This document shows positions 13,801 through 24,117 of a stretch of 64,000 nucleotides of DNA, piece by piece (within the stretch, counting starts at the first letter, position 1; the number at the start of each line of letters is the position of its first letter). The notes below the pieces were generated by a model that ran no database searches, was not told the origin of the DNA, and saw nothing but the letters and a program-made list of their open reading frames with translations. The stretch is from Apostichopus japonicus (Eukaryota; Echinodermata; Holothuroidea; Aspidochirotida; Stichopodidae). The stretch lies in the NCBI RefSeq assembly GCF_037975245.1, contig NC_092563.1:17597594-17661593 (forward strand). The letters run 5' to 3'. A program made the position numbers and the translations under genes.

Positions 13801-16742
13801 TTAAGAACTGCAGAATAGGCAGAAGTTCTCCACCAAGTATGATATACGCCCCTCCCCATAGTGACTGTGACATAGCTGACCCCTTCCCTTCCCTCCCCTC
13901 CCACCACCTCCCCCTCCTGCCACACCACCTTCAGTCCAAGAGAGATATAACACAATGCTTTTATTTCCTATTGTTATTACTCACATCTTTTTTGTAAGTG
14001 CCCTCAGTTCTTTTATTTTGTTTGCGAATAGAATATCCGGATCCATTATTTTCCGTTCTTTGTGAAGTTTGGACATGTGGAATTTGATGTCATGGCTCGT
14101 GTCATTAGGACGACCTTCCTCTCTCTTGTGGCTCCTACTGCAATCTGAATGCGATGAAGCGTCTGTAAAGAAGATGAAACACAAAACAAAGATGCACGGT
14201 GGAGTGACCTAACTTTAAACTATATTATATTCTCAGTACCTCATTTGCCTTGTGCCCGAATGGCCGGGTAACTTTCATTATTAAAGTGGGAGGGATTTAT
14301 CATGAGAAATACGATAATCAACTCTCAACTAAGCCTATCAGGCTTCTGGCCTCAATAATGCTTAAAGAAACACCTATATCAAGAAAGACTCAATCTAAAA
14401 TCTTTCGAGACATAGACTTTCGAGTACAGGAGTCACAGCAGTGTAGACAAACGACCTCATTTCTTTAAAGGTGAAAATGTTAAGACAACCTAAAAATGTC
14501 AAAGATACACTTTGCCATTATTTCTGACTGATATTTTCTTCAAAAACCTGCACAGCTGAAGTGATTTATTTCCTATATATGTGAGCATTTCATAGAGAAA
14601 GGAATTAACAGTTAGTTGCAATACAAAAGTAAACAAGAACCAAATTTTCTTTCAGGGTGACAAAACATACATCTTTTCTCTCTCACCTGAATTATCATCT
14701 GATGGCTTTGTAGCTTCTAAATCCTTGGCTGTTAGAGGAATTCCTGCTTGTGGACTGGTGTCCACAAACATCTCATGGTAATGTTTCATGAAGAAGTTAT
14801 GAGCATCTTCGGTAGAGACTCCATCTAACCTAGAAGAAAATTTAGAGGAACCTTGTTAGCTCAACTTATCAACCTACAATCATTGTAGGTAAAACTATAA
14901 CATTGTATTTAAGATGGACTAGTGATTTAATCCTAACGTCATTTACTTGACCAGTTGTCGCTATTCAATTTGTTAGAGTGAAATTAAAGGTTATCAGCAT
15001 TGCAACTTCCGGATATGCTAGAAAGTTAGATAACGGTCACCCATGCTCAAAATTTTAACTAGTATTTTATTGTCACTCTAAAGATATTAACACACATTGA
15101 GGTACTGAATTGTCTTCACTAATTACTCTGATTTGCATGAAATATTGTCTATTATCCAGTATGACACAATCAAAGTATAAGTTACTGATTATAGGTTCAT
15201 CTAATTAATCATCTAATTATAAAAGTTCCTACCAGCCAACTCTGCACCTATTGATCGAGTCTTCGGGACAATACAAGTTAAACTACAGAATAGACTAGGT
15301 CTGCAAAAAGCTGCAAAAGTGGTACAGATTTTTGAGAGGAGCAGTGGACATTGTCTGGTAATGTTTCCTGAACTATGCAGTAACTATGGAAATGATAATG
15401 GCAGAAGTTGTAAATGTATTTCTAAATGAGAAATTCTTACTTTTTGCGGAGACCTTCGTGGTTGCACAACCAGTTCAGCTTGGCATAGTCAACCATGGGT
15501 CTTGGAGATGAATTGTCATGTTGAACTAAAGGAATGACAGTAAGCGATGATGTTATATGTATGTGCAAAGTGATAGTCACAATTTACGGATTACATCAAT
15601 GGGAATATATTTTCATGAGACACTGCTGCATATGGGAGGTACGTTATGTAGACCTAGATGTATATTGTCAATGGGTCTTCATGACAGAAAATAATCTAAC
15701 ATCAACCGATTAAAACTTGTTCAACTGCTTGCTTTCAGTCAGCATTCAAGGACAAATTTGATCCAAGGTTGTTGTTTTGGAAACATGCAGCTCAGTCTAC
15801 TTAAAGGCTTTGAAGACTCACCCCAAACCGAGTGCGGCCATCTGAAAAAGTTAACTTTCTTTTGCTTGCAAGTGACGTTTTGTTTGTGTCGCTACAAAAT
15901 GCAGACAGTAATAAAACGTGATACCTTGTTATCTTTAGCTGGACCTGAGACGTCCATCGCTGTATCGTTTGTATACTGTGCTGTGGGTATTGACCGCAGC
16001 TGTATGTACTGACTGTACACTAGTGTCTAATTACCGCAAGTTGTGTGTGTAGTTTCTGGGATCGATGGTGGTGTTTAACACTTGTGTTACACCTCATTCG
16101 AAACTAGGTCAAATTACCGACATAAGATGTTTCTTTTTGCACGAGTCTTTACACGCTTTAACTGCTGTATAGACCCTCAACTATAGCACGCTATCATGGA
16201 AAAGTTTCTTGAGATTACATAGTTGACCTGCCTTGGTCGTAAAATGACCTTTGCCACATAGTTTTTTCTTGTATGAGGGTCTTTGTGTGAACGCTGCTTG
16301 ATTAACTACACTGTAGACAAGAACATATTTCCACAGTGTTTACACAAAGAAGGTATGCTGGCTAATTTTAAAGCTTGAGGTTGACTTACGACCGTGGCAG
16401 GTCGATTACGTATACACAAAACTTTCCTAGCTATAGCGTGCTATAATTGGAGCCAATAAAAGCAGATCTTTAATTTGACAGTTCTGATTGTCATGGAGTG
16501 CTCTCAACACTTTGACAATAAATTTTGTTTCGCTAAATCTGTTCGTGTAACTATATTTCGTGTAACTAGTACATGCACCAGTACAACTAAGATTAAACAA
16601 TATTCGTAACGTATTTTGAATATTTTTAACACATTGATCAATTATTTTTTGTCGAAAACGTACAAAAGTAGGCAGTTTCTTGCTTGTCGCGTTCAAACCA
16701 TGGATTCAACTCTTTTCCTTGGTTGTTCGAATCGAAATTCAT
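4845..16742 (-). CDS. Cyclic-nucleotide-binding-domain protein, CNBD1-like (13 exons)
   Basis: Exons in transcript order: 16664-16742 (putative first), 15441-15525, 14687-14829, 13985-14162, 13336-13484, 11885-12030, 10675-10736, 9413-9491, 8164-8296, 7355-7464, 6117-6267, 5563-5630, 4845-4973. All junctions are GT-AG and keep the frame, giving 1512 nt, about 503 aa, ending at TAG. Two domains of the cyclic-nucleotide-binding fold are visible. The first spans about residues 165-305, with GFYIILRGSV at the domain start and SVGDCFGTLE in the phosphate-binding cassette. The second spans about 320-440, with FIVFIKNGECHVLREV and ESFGEVSVL in the cassette. The C-terminus is a charged tail. Early exon 2 (DYAKLNWLCNHEGLRK) recalls CNBD1, but CNBD2 is not excluded. 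The cassettes lack parts of the canonical FGE...R signature, so ligand binding is doubtful. The first exon is the weakest part: it is chosen only because its ATG and phase fit; an internal ATG in exon 2 is the alternative. The remaining exons are secure. Confidence 0.78.
6701..6802. repeat. GGGGA-type simple repeat, G-rich on plus strand
   Basis: About 100 bases made almost only of GGGGA and GGGA units, within the intron between the 7355-7464 and 6117-6267 exons of the CNBD-like gene. The long open frames in several phases here (Gly/Arg/Glu-rich or Pro/Ser-rich) are artefacts of the repeat. Confidence 0.95.
7121..7287 (-). repeat. Shortened tandem copy of a CNBD-gene exon and its flanks
   Basis: Bases 7121-7205 match 7288-7385 (shared TTTCATCTCACACG and CACGAATGATTTAATTTTAA), and 7212-7285 match 7737-7805 (shared AGTCAATGTTCCACAAA). 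The true exon at 7355-7464 lies between the matching blocks of the right copy. The left copy keeps only the last few codons of that exon plus its GTACGTT donor, so it looks like a tandem duplicate that lost about 350 bases including the exon body. Confidence 0.7.
8990..9351 (-). mobile_element. tRNA-derived SINE
   Basis: Read on the minus strand it begins with a tRNA-like head: an A-box-like GTGGTCAAGTGGTTAAGGC and a B box GGTTCGAGCCC. A body with GGGCAAGGCACTTTATC and CCCAGGTGTATAAATGGG follows, and the end carries AGCGCTATATAAGTG. The element at 32027-32322 has the same body and a similar end. It sits in an intron of the CNBD-like gene and has no protein-coding capacity. Confidence 0.85.
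9546..10360. repeat. Minisatellite of a GGACATGGACATTAAGAGA-type unit
   Basis: About 800 bases built from the short words GGACATGGACATTAAGA, GACATGGACATTAAGAG and GATCCT. They are arranged as a higher-order unit of roughly 39 bases with local substitutions (TTATGAG, TTACAAG, TTAACAG variants). It lies in the intron between the 10675-10736 and 9413-9491 exons. The repetitive peptide frame it creates is not a gene. Confidence 0.95.
11333..11436. repeat. GAAT tetranucleotide microsatellite
   Basis: More than twenty GAAT units with one GCAT variant and a short AAAT stretch, in an intron of the CNBD-like gene. Confidence 0.97.
12749..12803 (+). mobile_element. Fragment of the 13.1-kb SINE-like repeat
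   Basis: This stretch shares TTTTTCACT, TTTTCCAACTAA and TACAATTTCAAATATAT in the same order and spacing with 13120-13178. It is therefore a 3' fragment or separate truncated copy of the same repeat. It lacks the tRNA-like head. Confidence 0.6.
13036..13180 (+). mobile_element. tRNA-derived SINE-like element
   Basis: A tRNA-like head carries an A-box-like TACTTGGTTAGGGTG and a perfect B box GGTTCGAATCCC. It is followed by a non-tRNA tail that recurs at 12749-12803. The arms flanking the B box do not form proper T and acceptor stems, so it is not a functional tRNA gene. It lies in an intron of the CNBD-like gene. Confidence 0.65.
15805..16157 (+). mobile_element. TTAA-target MITE (copy A)
   Basis: The 353-bp element begins AGGCTTTGAAGACTCACCCC, is flanked by TTAA at 15801-15804 and 16158-16161, and is colinear with the inverted copy at 40193-40549. 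Shared blocks include CTACAAAATGCAGACAGTAA, GTACACTAGTGTCTAATTACC and GGGATCGATGGTGGTGT. TTAA duplications are typical of the piggyBac and Kolobok superfamilies. The 84-aa open frame inside is not conserved between the copies and is not a gene. It lies in the first intron of the CNBD-like gene model. Confidence 0.8.
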
Positions 16743-17873
16743 TCTTACGTCTTTCGAAAGTTCAGAAATGTTTGATTGGACGCCTGGCAACAGATGCAAC
16801 TATTACGTAATTGTAAGGTGCATGGGAAAGAGATTCAAGCCCCTCGGTGATGACAAGTGATATTATGATTTGTTGAAACCTAGTCTGATACATAAAATCT
16901 GCGCCATTGTTCTTGTTTGCATTTATTTACTGTTTTCGTAATGGTTGAAGAGCACTATGTTTGATTGCGCAATGGTGTTAGCATTGGAAGCAGACTGCCG
17001 TGGAGGGGTGATGAGGGTTTCAGATTTTCTTTCAAATAAAACGCGAAATTTTACTACACAAATGTAATTAAAAATGACGGAAATATAAGCACCATTTTGT
17101 ATCTCAGTCGTTTTTTTTTCCTCAAAGAGGAGGTGAGTCAGGTAACACTCCTCACCAGTATGCACACCAAACAACAATTTGTGACCCCTTCCTCCCAATT
17201 CAAACTTTGGCTATGGGCCTGCATTTGAAGGGTCACTGTTAGTGGTGGATGCCCCACAACTTTTTTTCTTTCTTACTAAAGGTGGTGTGTGATGGTGGCA
17301 GGTAGGATCAAAAATTGACAAAATAAAATCTTAACATTTGAAACATGAAAAATGGGACATTTCAACATTCATTACTCCCGAAGAATAGTCTAGAAAACTA
17401 AATATATACATGAAACTTTTCTTCAAATGTTTGAAAACTTTCTTTCAAACCTGTGCTTCACATCCAAATCAATTAACATATTTATGACCTAACTAACAAT
17501 CTCTTTCCCTTGATTCTCTGACATTTCTCTTCCTGAGCTGTTTTCCCATTTTTGAAATTTTGACCTCTGTTCAGCTCAGGTGACCTTTCACCTCCACTGT
17601 AAACAGAACGGTTTGACTACCAAATATTGGACATCCACACGTGGAGCATGAGACCCATCCGTCCAGATGATCTTTTCGACGATATCCGTTTTAGAATGTT
17701 GTCACATTTTTACCTCTGCTGAACTTTCTCCACCGCAACTAATGGAGTTCACCTAATTAATGCAGGGCATCCACACAGAAAGCGTTAAAGCAATCCACGT
17801 ATCACTCCTTGAGATATTGTGTCTACAAGCAGCTATCACACATGTACACACATGCATAGATACATGTACATAC
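16743..17873. other. Region upstream of the CNBD-like gene, no further gene seen
   Basis: This should contain the promoter of the minus-strand CNBD-like gene if the first exon is right. I see no TATA box I would defend. The stretch 17560-17600 has TGACCTTTCACCTCC-like words related to the DR1 repeats elsewhere in the window. Open frames here are short and unsupported. Confidence 0.5.
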
Positions 17874-18060
17874 CAGGCGCGTATCCAGGATTTTCAAACC
17901 CGGGGGGCGCGAATTACTATCTAAGCGGAGCGCCACCATCGGTTGGCGCGCAGCGTACAAGAAAATTTCTTGTTTTGAAACCCCCCAGATCACCGGAAAC
18001 GGCACTTCTCGGGCCTGAAATGACCAACCATATGTACACTTTTGCCTGAGAACCAAGTAT
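17874..18060. mobile_element. hAT-MITE fragment of the GCGCGTA family
   Basis: It starts CAGGCGCGTATCCAGG and contains the family core GGAGCGCCACCAT, GGTTGGCGCGCAGCGTACAAG and a gcctgaaatgacc end. No right inverted repeat is seen nearby. A matching CCTGGATACGCACCTG end appears at 19966-19981, but the bases outside the two ends do not match, so I do not join them. Confidence 0.6.
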
Positions 18061-18553
18061 TTCCTAATAGTTTTTTTTTTCCATCCATAACCTTTTTGAA
18101 CCCGGCACACATCATGTTCGACCTGATCCCATCTCCTGTGGGTCTTTGCTTTTGTAGGTGATTCTACGTCCCGGCCCACAATACCCGTCAGCCCCACTTT
18201 TCAAGGTTTTAAGCCCCATATTTGTTCCGAATTTGAAAATTCACATTTCTCGTGAATAAACTCACTTCAAAACATACCCATAATGTTGAACAAAATTTCA
18301 TCTATGGACAACCAATATAGAAAAAAACTTCCTTCAACCCCTAACAGACCGGTCAAAATTGCACGAGTAGAGGGAAGTGTGATGTAGAATGTTGGTCAGA
18401 AATTTTCTAAAATTCAGACACAGTTAATTTATTGGTGTAGAAATATTGCAACCTGTTATAACGGCTATTATAAAACTTGGTTGAAGGAAATGAAAAAATA
18501 GCAGATATTTCCGAAAGCGAACACTACACACATAGGCGTAGGAGGCGCGGCGG

Positions 18554-18930
18554 CACTGGCGGAGCTAGGGGTATTGGTCAGGAGTGGAGAGAATGGTCTG
18601 AAGGGGCGCTTTCGACACTATCTAAGCGGAGCGCCACCATTGGTTGGCGCGTAGCGTACATAAAATTTTTGAGTAAAGATACTCCCTAGATCGCCGGAAA
18701 TGACCCTTTCCGGGCCTGGCTAATTTGCAGATAAACGAAGAATAAGGTGTTATCGCCAAATTACACGAACAAAATGTGACAAATGTCAATAAGTATATGA
18801 GAGCGCAATAAAAAAGTCAATAATCTAGAATAAGTAAAAAGTGGTAAAGAGCTGAAAAAGGCGCCAGCAGTCCATTTGAGTCCGTCAGGGGGGCATCCGC
18901 CCCCTGACCATATGGACGCTCCGCCACTGC
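18554..18930. mobile_element. Putative small inverted-repeat element containing the GCGCGTA core
   Basis: The left end reads GCACTGGCGGAGC and the right end GCTCCGCCACTGC, giving one mismatch over 13 bases as inverted repeats. The interior again holds AAGCGGAGCGCCACCAT and a GCGTAGCGTAC block. The flanking bases are GC-rich and give no clean target duplication. Confidence 0.45.
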
Positions 18931-19277
18931 GCGACGGGGGTGCAGGCCCTAATTCGCCATTACTAATGTAAAAGAGAGTTTTGACATAATTGGACCTCCA
19001 TGCTTTTTATACATCTACATGAGACATGTCGTTGTTTACATTAGCATCCCGCGGTATACTGAGCAATTTTACCGTACGGTACATGATGGCATGCGATGTA
19101 ATAACCGATGCTTGCTTATATGATATTAACACGAACACGTTTTTCGCGCGCGAAGCGCGCAAAAATTTTTGGTTATTTTTTCAGGCAAGTCGGACAGTTT
19201 TGAGGCTTTTCATCCTGGAACGCCATTTTCATGCTCACTGATATGATGTATATCTGCTGTTTGCGTTACAAATTCGA

Positions 19278-19520
19278 ACAGGCGCGTAGCGAGGAATTTG
19301 CCAAGGGAGGGGCGAAGCCTGTAGGCAAATCATCTAAGCGTAGCGCCACCATAGGTTGGCGCGAAGCGTACAAGCAAATTTTGGCCGAAAATGTCTCCCG
19401 GATCGCTGGAAATGACACTTCCCAGGCCTTGTAAGTTGCCTCTAAGCACTTTCTATTTTGAAATTACTTAGCGATATCATTTAAAAAATGCTGAATGGGG
19501 GGGGGGGGCGGGCGGTCGCC
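19278..19520. mobile_element. hAT-MITE fragment of the GCGCGTA family
   Basis: It starts with CAGGCGCGTAGCGAGG, then has AAGCGTAGCGCCACCAT, GGTTGGCGCGAAGCGTACAAG and ATCGCTGGAAATGACACTTC, like the complete copy at 54667-54941. It ends in a poly-G run followed by unrelated sequence, so the right terminus is missing. Confidence 0.65.
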
Positions 19521-19799
19521 CACATCCCAAAATGCGTCATGTTCCCCGACGACACGGTCGAGTTAGAGACCAGCCACAGTTGGTTTCATAGCACAATTCT
19601 ACACACGCGTTATGATAGACCATATATAGTATATATATAGATCATTAGTGAGAGAGGAAAATGGAAACGTCAAAACGTGGAGTTGTCGGTGTAAGGGGTA
19701 GGGTGAGTCACACTTTTACGAAATCATTGATCCGTCACTGGCTACCCTTCAGCGCTGTAATGATGTCACTGTTCTTCTTTCTCTTCCCGGTGTCTTCGC

Positions 19800-19981
19800 G
19801 TTTTGCTTTTACTCCCTCTTTTTCTCCTTTTTCTCTCTTTCTTCTTTTTCTTTTCCCTTCCTTCCTCTCCTCCTCCTCTTTTTTCCCCTCTTTTTTCCTT
19901 TTTTCTTCTCTTTTTTTCTCTTCTCTTTTTCTTACCCGGGGGGCGCGCGCCCCCAACGCCCCCCCCCTGGATACGCACCTG
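19800..19981. repeat. Polypyrimidine tract followed by a hAT-like right end
   Basis: Bases 19800-19930 are almost pure C/T on the plus strand, and produce long spurious Ser/Phe/Leu or Lys/Glu frames. The tract is followed by CCCGGGGGGCGCGC and CCTGGATACGCACCTG, which matches the inverted CAGGCGCGTATCCAGG start at 17874 apart from one base. Confidence 0.7.
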
Positions 19982-20247
19982 CATACATGGTTACATAGGT
20001 TTAACATTTTCATTGAAATAAAGACAAAAAAACGTTTTTAAAGATTTATTCTGGTTTATATTTCAGCAGTGATTTTCTCAACAATTCCAAGTAGTAGTAC
20101 TGTACATCCATTGCACCAAATTCATGAATGAGTTAAAAATTCTAAGAACAATATTGATTGCAACTTGCTTTAAGTCATCACTGACAAATACACATAGAAG
20201 TTTCACATTTTCACCATTAAAAATATTGCATTTCCATCATCTTCTAA

Positions 20248-20249
<2 letters not shown>

Positions 20250-20344
<95 letters not shown>

Positions 20345-20346
20345 TT
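20250..20346. repeat. TA dinucleotide repeat
   Basis: About 48 TA units, giving the alternating Ile/Tyr frames, which are not genes. A second, shorter TA run lies at 20837-20872. Confidence 0.98.
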
Positions 20347-20829
20347 TAAATTTACATTGAAACACCAATGAGCTGTAAATTCTAGAGGAGTTAATAAACT
20401 TCCATCCTCCACCATTGTTTGATATGACGTCCAGCAGTCCAAACATGATGTCATTATATCACTGTAGACCACATCATCTATCAGACCAGCTAACTCTCCC
20501 TCTTTTATTGGATTCTCCCAGAATTACAGCAATCTCATGTTCTTCTCTTCCTTTATCTCCCGGGAAACTTTGATTCATAAATTGTGATCAAAACTGGCCC
20601 ATGCCCATGTTACATATATACAGTGTGTAACATTTCACATCTGTTACACACTATAGTAAAATGCAGTGTATCTCAACTGGTCACTGGAACATAACTTTTC
20701 AGATCAAATTTGTCCATTGAAGACCCTATTATCAAGTCAACCATGTTTGAAATTAAGTCTGCTCTGTAAACAGCAAGTGCCATTCCGTGAGGTTATTTAC
20801 CTCTGGAAGTATAAATGAACAATGCAACT

Positions 20830-20860
<31 letters not shown>

Positions 20861-21060
20861 CTATATATATATTCTTCAATTTACCTTGGGTTGTAACTTT
20901 CATGCACTAAGTAGCCTTTCTCTGTCATTCTTAGTCATGTGATGTTGATACATATATGGTTGCCCCTCATTTGGGTAACATTTTCAAATGGATTCAACCT
21001 TTTAACTGCGACAAATTAACAATTTTACAATTCTTTGTCCTCTAAGGAAAGGAATTTTGG

Positions 21061-22256
21061 TAGTGTTTACACGGGTCCAAAAATCGGGAACCGGGTACCC
21101 GAGGGCCGTTACCCGTCGGGTATCCGGGTACCCGGACAAAATTTGTTTACCTTTGTGTATCACGATTTTCAAGAAATTACATATTGGATGCTGTAATAAA
21201 TGCATTACTATTACTGACAATGTTTTCATGTTCAAATACGTAGGTGTACGATAAGGTATAAAATCTCCCTCAATAGTTTTTATTTGTTTCTGTTTCTTTC
21301 ATTAACTTGTTAATAAATTATTTATTTAATTATAATTAGCATTACTACTAACATCGTACTGCCGCCGCTGCTTATGCTAGCTCGTGCAGGTCTTTTGGAT
21401 CAAACCATATATACATCCAATTTAGCTCTTAAACAGTTTTTAATACTACTGGTATCTATTATGCAGGCCCAGGGTTTGCATTAGCCGCGAGATTGCGCGA
21501 TTCGCGCAATTTGATCGCATTTGGAATAAACGATTAGTAAAAAGCCACTTGCGATTACTATTTTTAGTTATCCCGTCTATAATTCATAAACATCGAGTAA
21601 AATTCCTTGTCAGCCTTTCCTTCTTTGAAATAAACGAATGAATAAATAATAATTTCTTCCACATGGTAGCCTAACACCACACTAAGTCAATGAGAAATCT
21701 AGCTAAGCCTAACCATCTGTTTATTTGCTGGAGTTGTGACGCAGTTATAAGACATCCATGGAATACTTTCGTTATTGCTGTTACGTTCGACCACATGGTT
21801 GCCTAACACCACACTAAGTCAATTGGGGTAGTCTAGCCTAGCCATCTGTTTATTAGCTGAAATTGTGACGCAGTTATAAGATATCTATGGAAAGCTTTCG
21901 TTATTGCTGTTATCTTCGAACACATGGTAGCCTAACAACACACTAAGTCAATGGGAAATCAGCCTAACCATCGGTTTGCAATTTTTTTTGAAACAATCAC
22001 ACTTTGCGTATGATTCGGGTAATAAATTAGGAACCGGGTAGTATTGCGTCGAGCGGGCCCCTTCGTTATTGCTGTTTTCTTCGACCACATTGTAGCCTAA
22101 CACCACACTAAGTAAATGGGAAATCTGCCTAACCGTCGGTTTGACAATTTTTTTTTTTAAATCACACTTTGCTTAGGATTCGGGTAATAAATTAGAAACC
22201 GGGTAGTATCGCGTCGGGCGGGTACCCGGGTACCCGGATAACCCGTGCAAACACTA
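21061..22256. mobile_element. hAT-type element with exact 8-bp target duplication and GGGTACCCG ends
   Basis: The ends read TAGTGTTTACACGGGT on the left and ACCCGTGCAAACACTA on the right, inverted repeats with one mismatch. The flanks are identical: AATTTTGG at 21053-21060 and 22257-22264. Both subterminal regions are rich in the palindromic words GGGTACCCG and CCGGGTA. The interior has no transposase-like frame. It includes a roughly 130-bp module repeated about four times (CACATGGTAGCCTAACAC and CACACTAAGTCAAT at about 21661, 21793, 21922 and 22087). It is therefore a non-autonomous 1.2-kb hAT element. Confidence 0.9.
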
Positions 22257-22264
22257 AATTTTGG

Positions 22265-24117
22265 TACCAAAAATTTGTGGTATTGGTCTGTTATTCATGT
22301 GCAAACAATTAAGTTTATGGCTAATTCTTAGTTCCTGGTGTGTTTTTGGCTGACAGTAGCAGAAGAGTATACTTCAGGAAACTTATAATTCCCTTAACGG
22401 ACAAGTTTGCGGTAAATTGATAAAAAAATATAGCTTTTCCAGCAACAGATTTCAATACAAAATACAGCAAACTTAGCTTAGTTATCTACCTTTAAGCAGT
22501 AAGTGTTTTTTGTTTGTTGCATATAGTGAAGTTGATAACTCCAGTAACACCCTGCCATATGTAAAATACTGTCACTATATAACAATAATGTATATGTACA
22601 CAAGAAATACAGGAAATTAACTTAACACAAGAATGCATATGCAAAATGTTGACCAACACATAGAACTATAAGTTAAAATGGTTTTACACTCTTACTAGTA
22701 TTAACCCCTCACCCCCCCCCCCAGCCCCCAAACACACACAGACAGAATACATCCTGCTGTAGGGGTCAAGTAGAGGGCGACTTAGTCTGCCTTTTTCTTA
22801 TTCAAAGATATTTACATAATGGATATATATATCTCTCTAACCATTGACTTACAATAAATTATAAGTGAAACAGACTACATATTCATGCAGTGCTTTCTCA
22901 TTGTAGGAATAAAATACAGTGGAAATATTTAATGAAGATATATGAAAATAAATCTTGATTAAATTTGGCAGTTAATTAAAAATAGAAATTTGCATTATCG
23001 TATTTTTTTTTTACTCCTTTCACTAAAGGTATTACACTGGTTGCCTTTCCATAAATTACAACTTTTAGTCATCAAAATATTAATATGCTGGAAAATAAAT
23101 GTTTACATAAACAGACATTAGACAGAGAAGGCTTGATAACGTCTAAGGCAGCTAGTTGCATCATTTCCCCCCCCCCCCCCCCCATTTTGCATAATTAAAT
23201 ACCTGTGATTCTGTGAATGGAAACTGCTCTATTAGTTTGTTGTATTAATGATGCAAATTTTTTGTAAATTATTAAAGAACCATCTGGAGTATTAAGACTA
23301 CACCTTACTTACCTACAACACCACTACCTACCACACCAAAGGTGTCTAGCCTTCTTTGCATAATTGTAATTAAAGTCTTTATTGCAATTAACTGTTCAGG
23401 CTTATTGAAGTATCCATACTACCTACTTATAATTATGCCATTTCGAATAATCAACAAATAAAACATTTTGTAGACTATATACAAAAAATTGTGAAGGTAA
23501 TGACTAGAATGAATCTGGAGTAAAACTGAATACCTGTAAATAAAGTTTTATTGTTTATATGGATATGTTATATCTAAAAATTATACTCTTGATTAAAACT
23601 ATATATTTACATTTTGATGGTGCATTAGATGCAACTTTAAATGATATCGATAGTCTAAGGTACCAACAAACAACATTTCAAATAGACAAACCCAAAAAAG
23701 AGTTACAACCGGAAAGTTAAAAAATCTTAAAAATTCACCCGCTACAATCTACAGAAAGACAACTGAGTGAACCTGTAATAGTCTTGACAATATCACCTGT
23801 GATATTTCCTCCCCCATCCTCCCTACCCCCTTCCCCCCTCCCCCTCCATCTGCAGTGATGAACGGAAGAAGGGTTCATACATTTTTAAATATGCATAGCC
23901 TACTATTGCTAACCTTGTGATCAGAATTGTTTGAGCATCTGGTAGATCAAAGGTCAAAGGTTACAGGGCAAATACTCTGAAAGACACAGTGTTCTCATTT
24001 CACTATAGATCAGAAAAGTCTGAATACAACCCCAGAAGCTATAAGGAATTCAAAAGAAGGGAAGTCTTCTTTTTCATATTTTTGTTTACCCAATGTCTGG
24101 CTACAATGTGATGATGA
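22265..24117. other. Intergenic / SRCR-gene 3' UTR, no other gene seen
   Basis: AT-rich sequence with C-runs near 22710 and 23170. The right part is the 3' UTR of the minus-strand SRCR gene. A canonical AATAAA on the minus strand lies at 23547-23552, about 565 bases past the stop, and may be its polyadenylation signal. A near-perfect AGGTCAAAGGTTA word lies at 23951-23963. Confidence 0.5.

Noticed and set aside
15758-16012. 84-residue protein
   Set aside because: It lies in the TTAA MITE; the copy at 40 kb does not keep the frame.
17874-19981. A single 2.1-kb hAT element from the CAGGCGCGTATCCAGG start to the CCTGGATACGCACCTG end
   Set aside because: The ends match, but the 8 bases outside (GTACATAC and CATACATG) do not, and the interval contains other element ends. 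They may belong to different insertions.
19661-20041. 126-residue Ser/Phe-rich protein
   Set aside because: It runs through a pure C/T tract and a repeat terminus.
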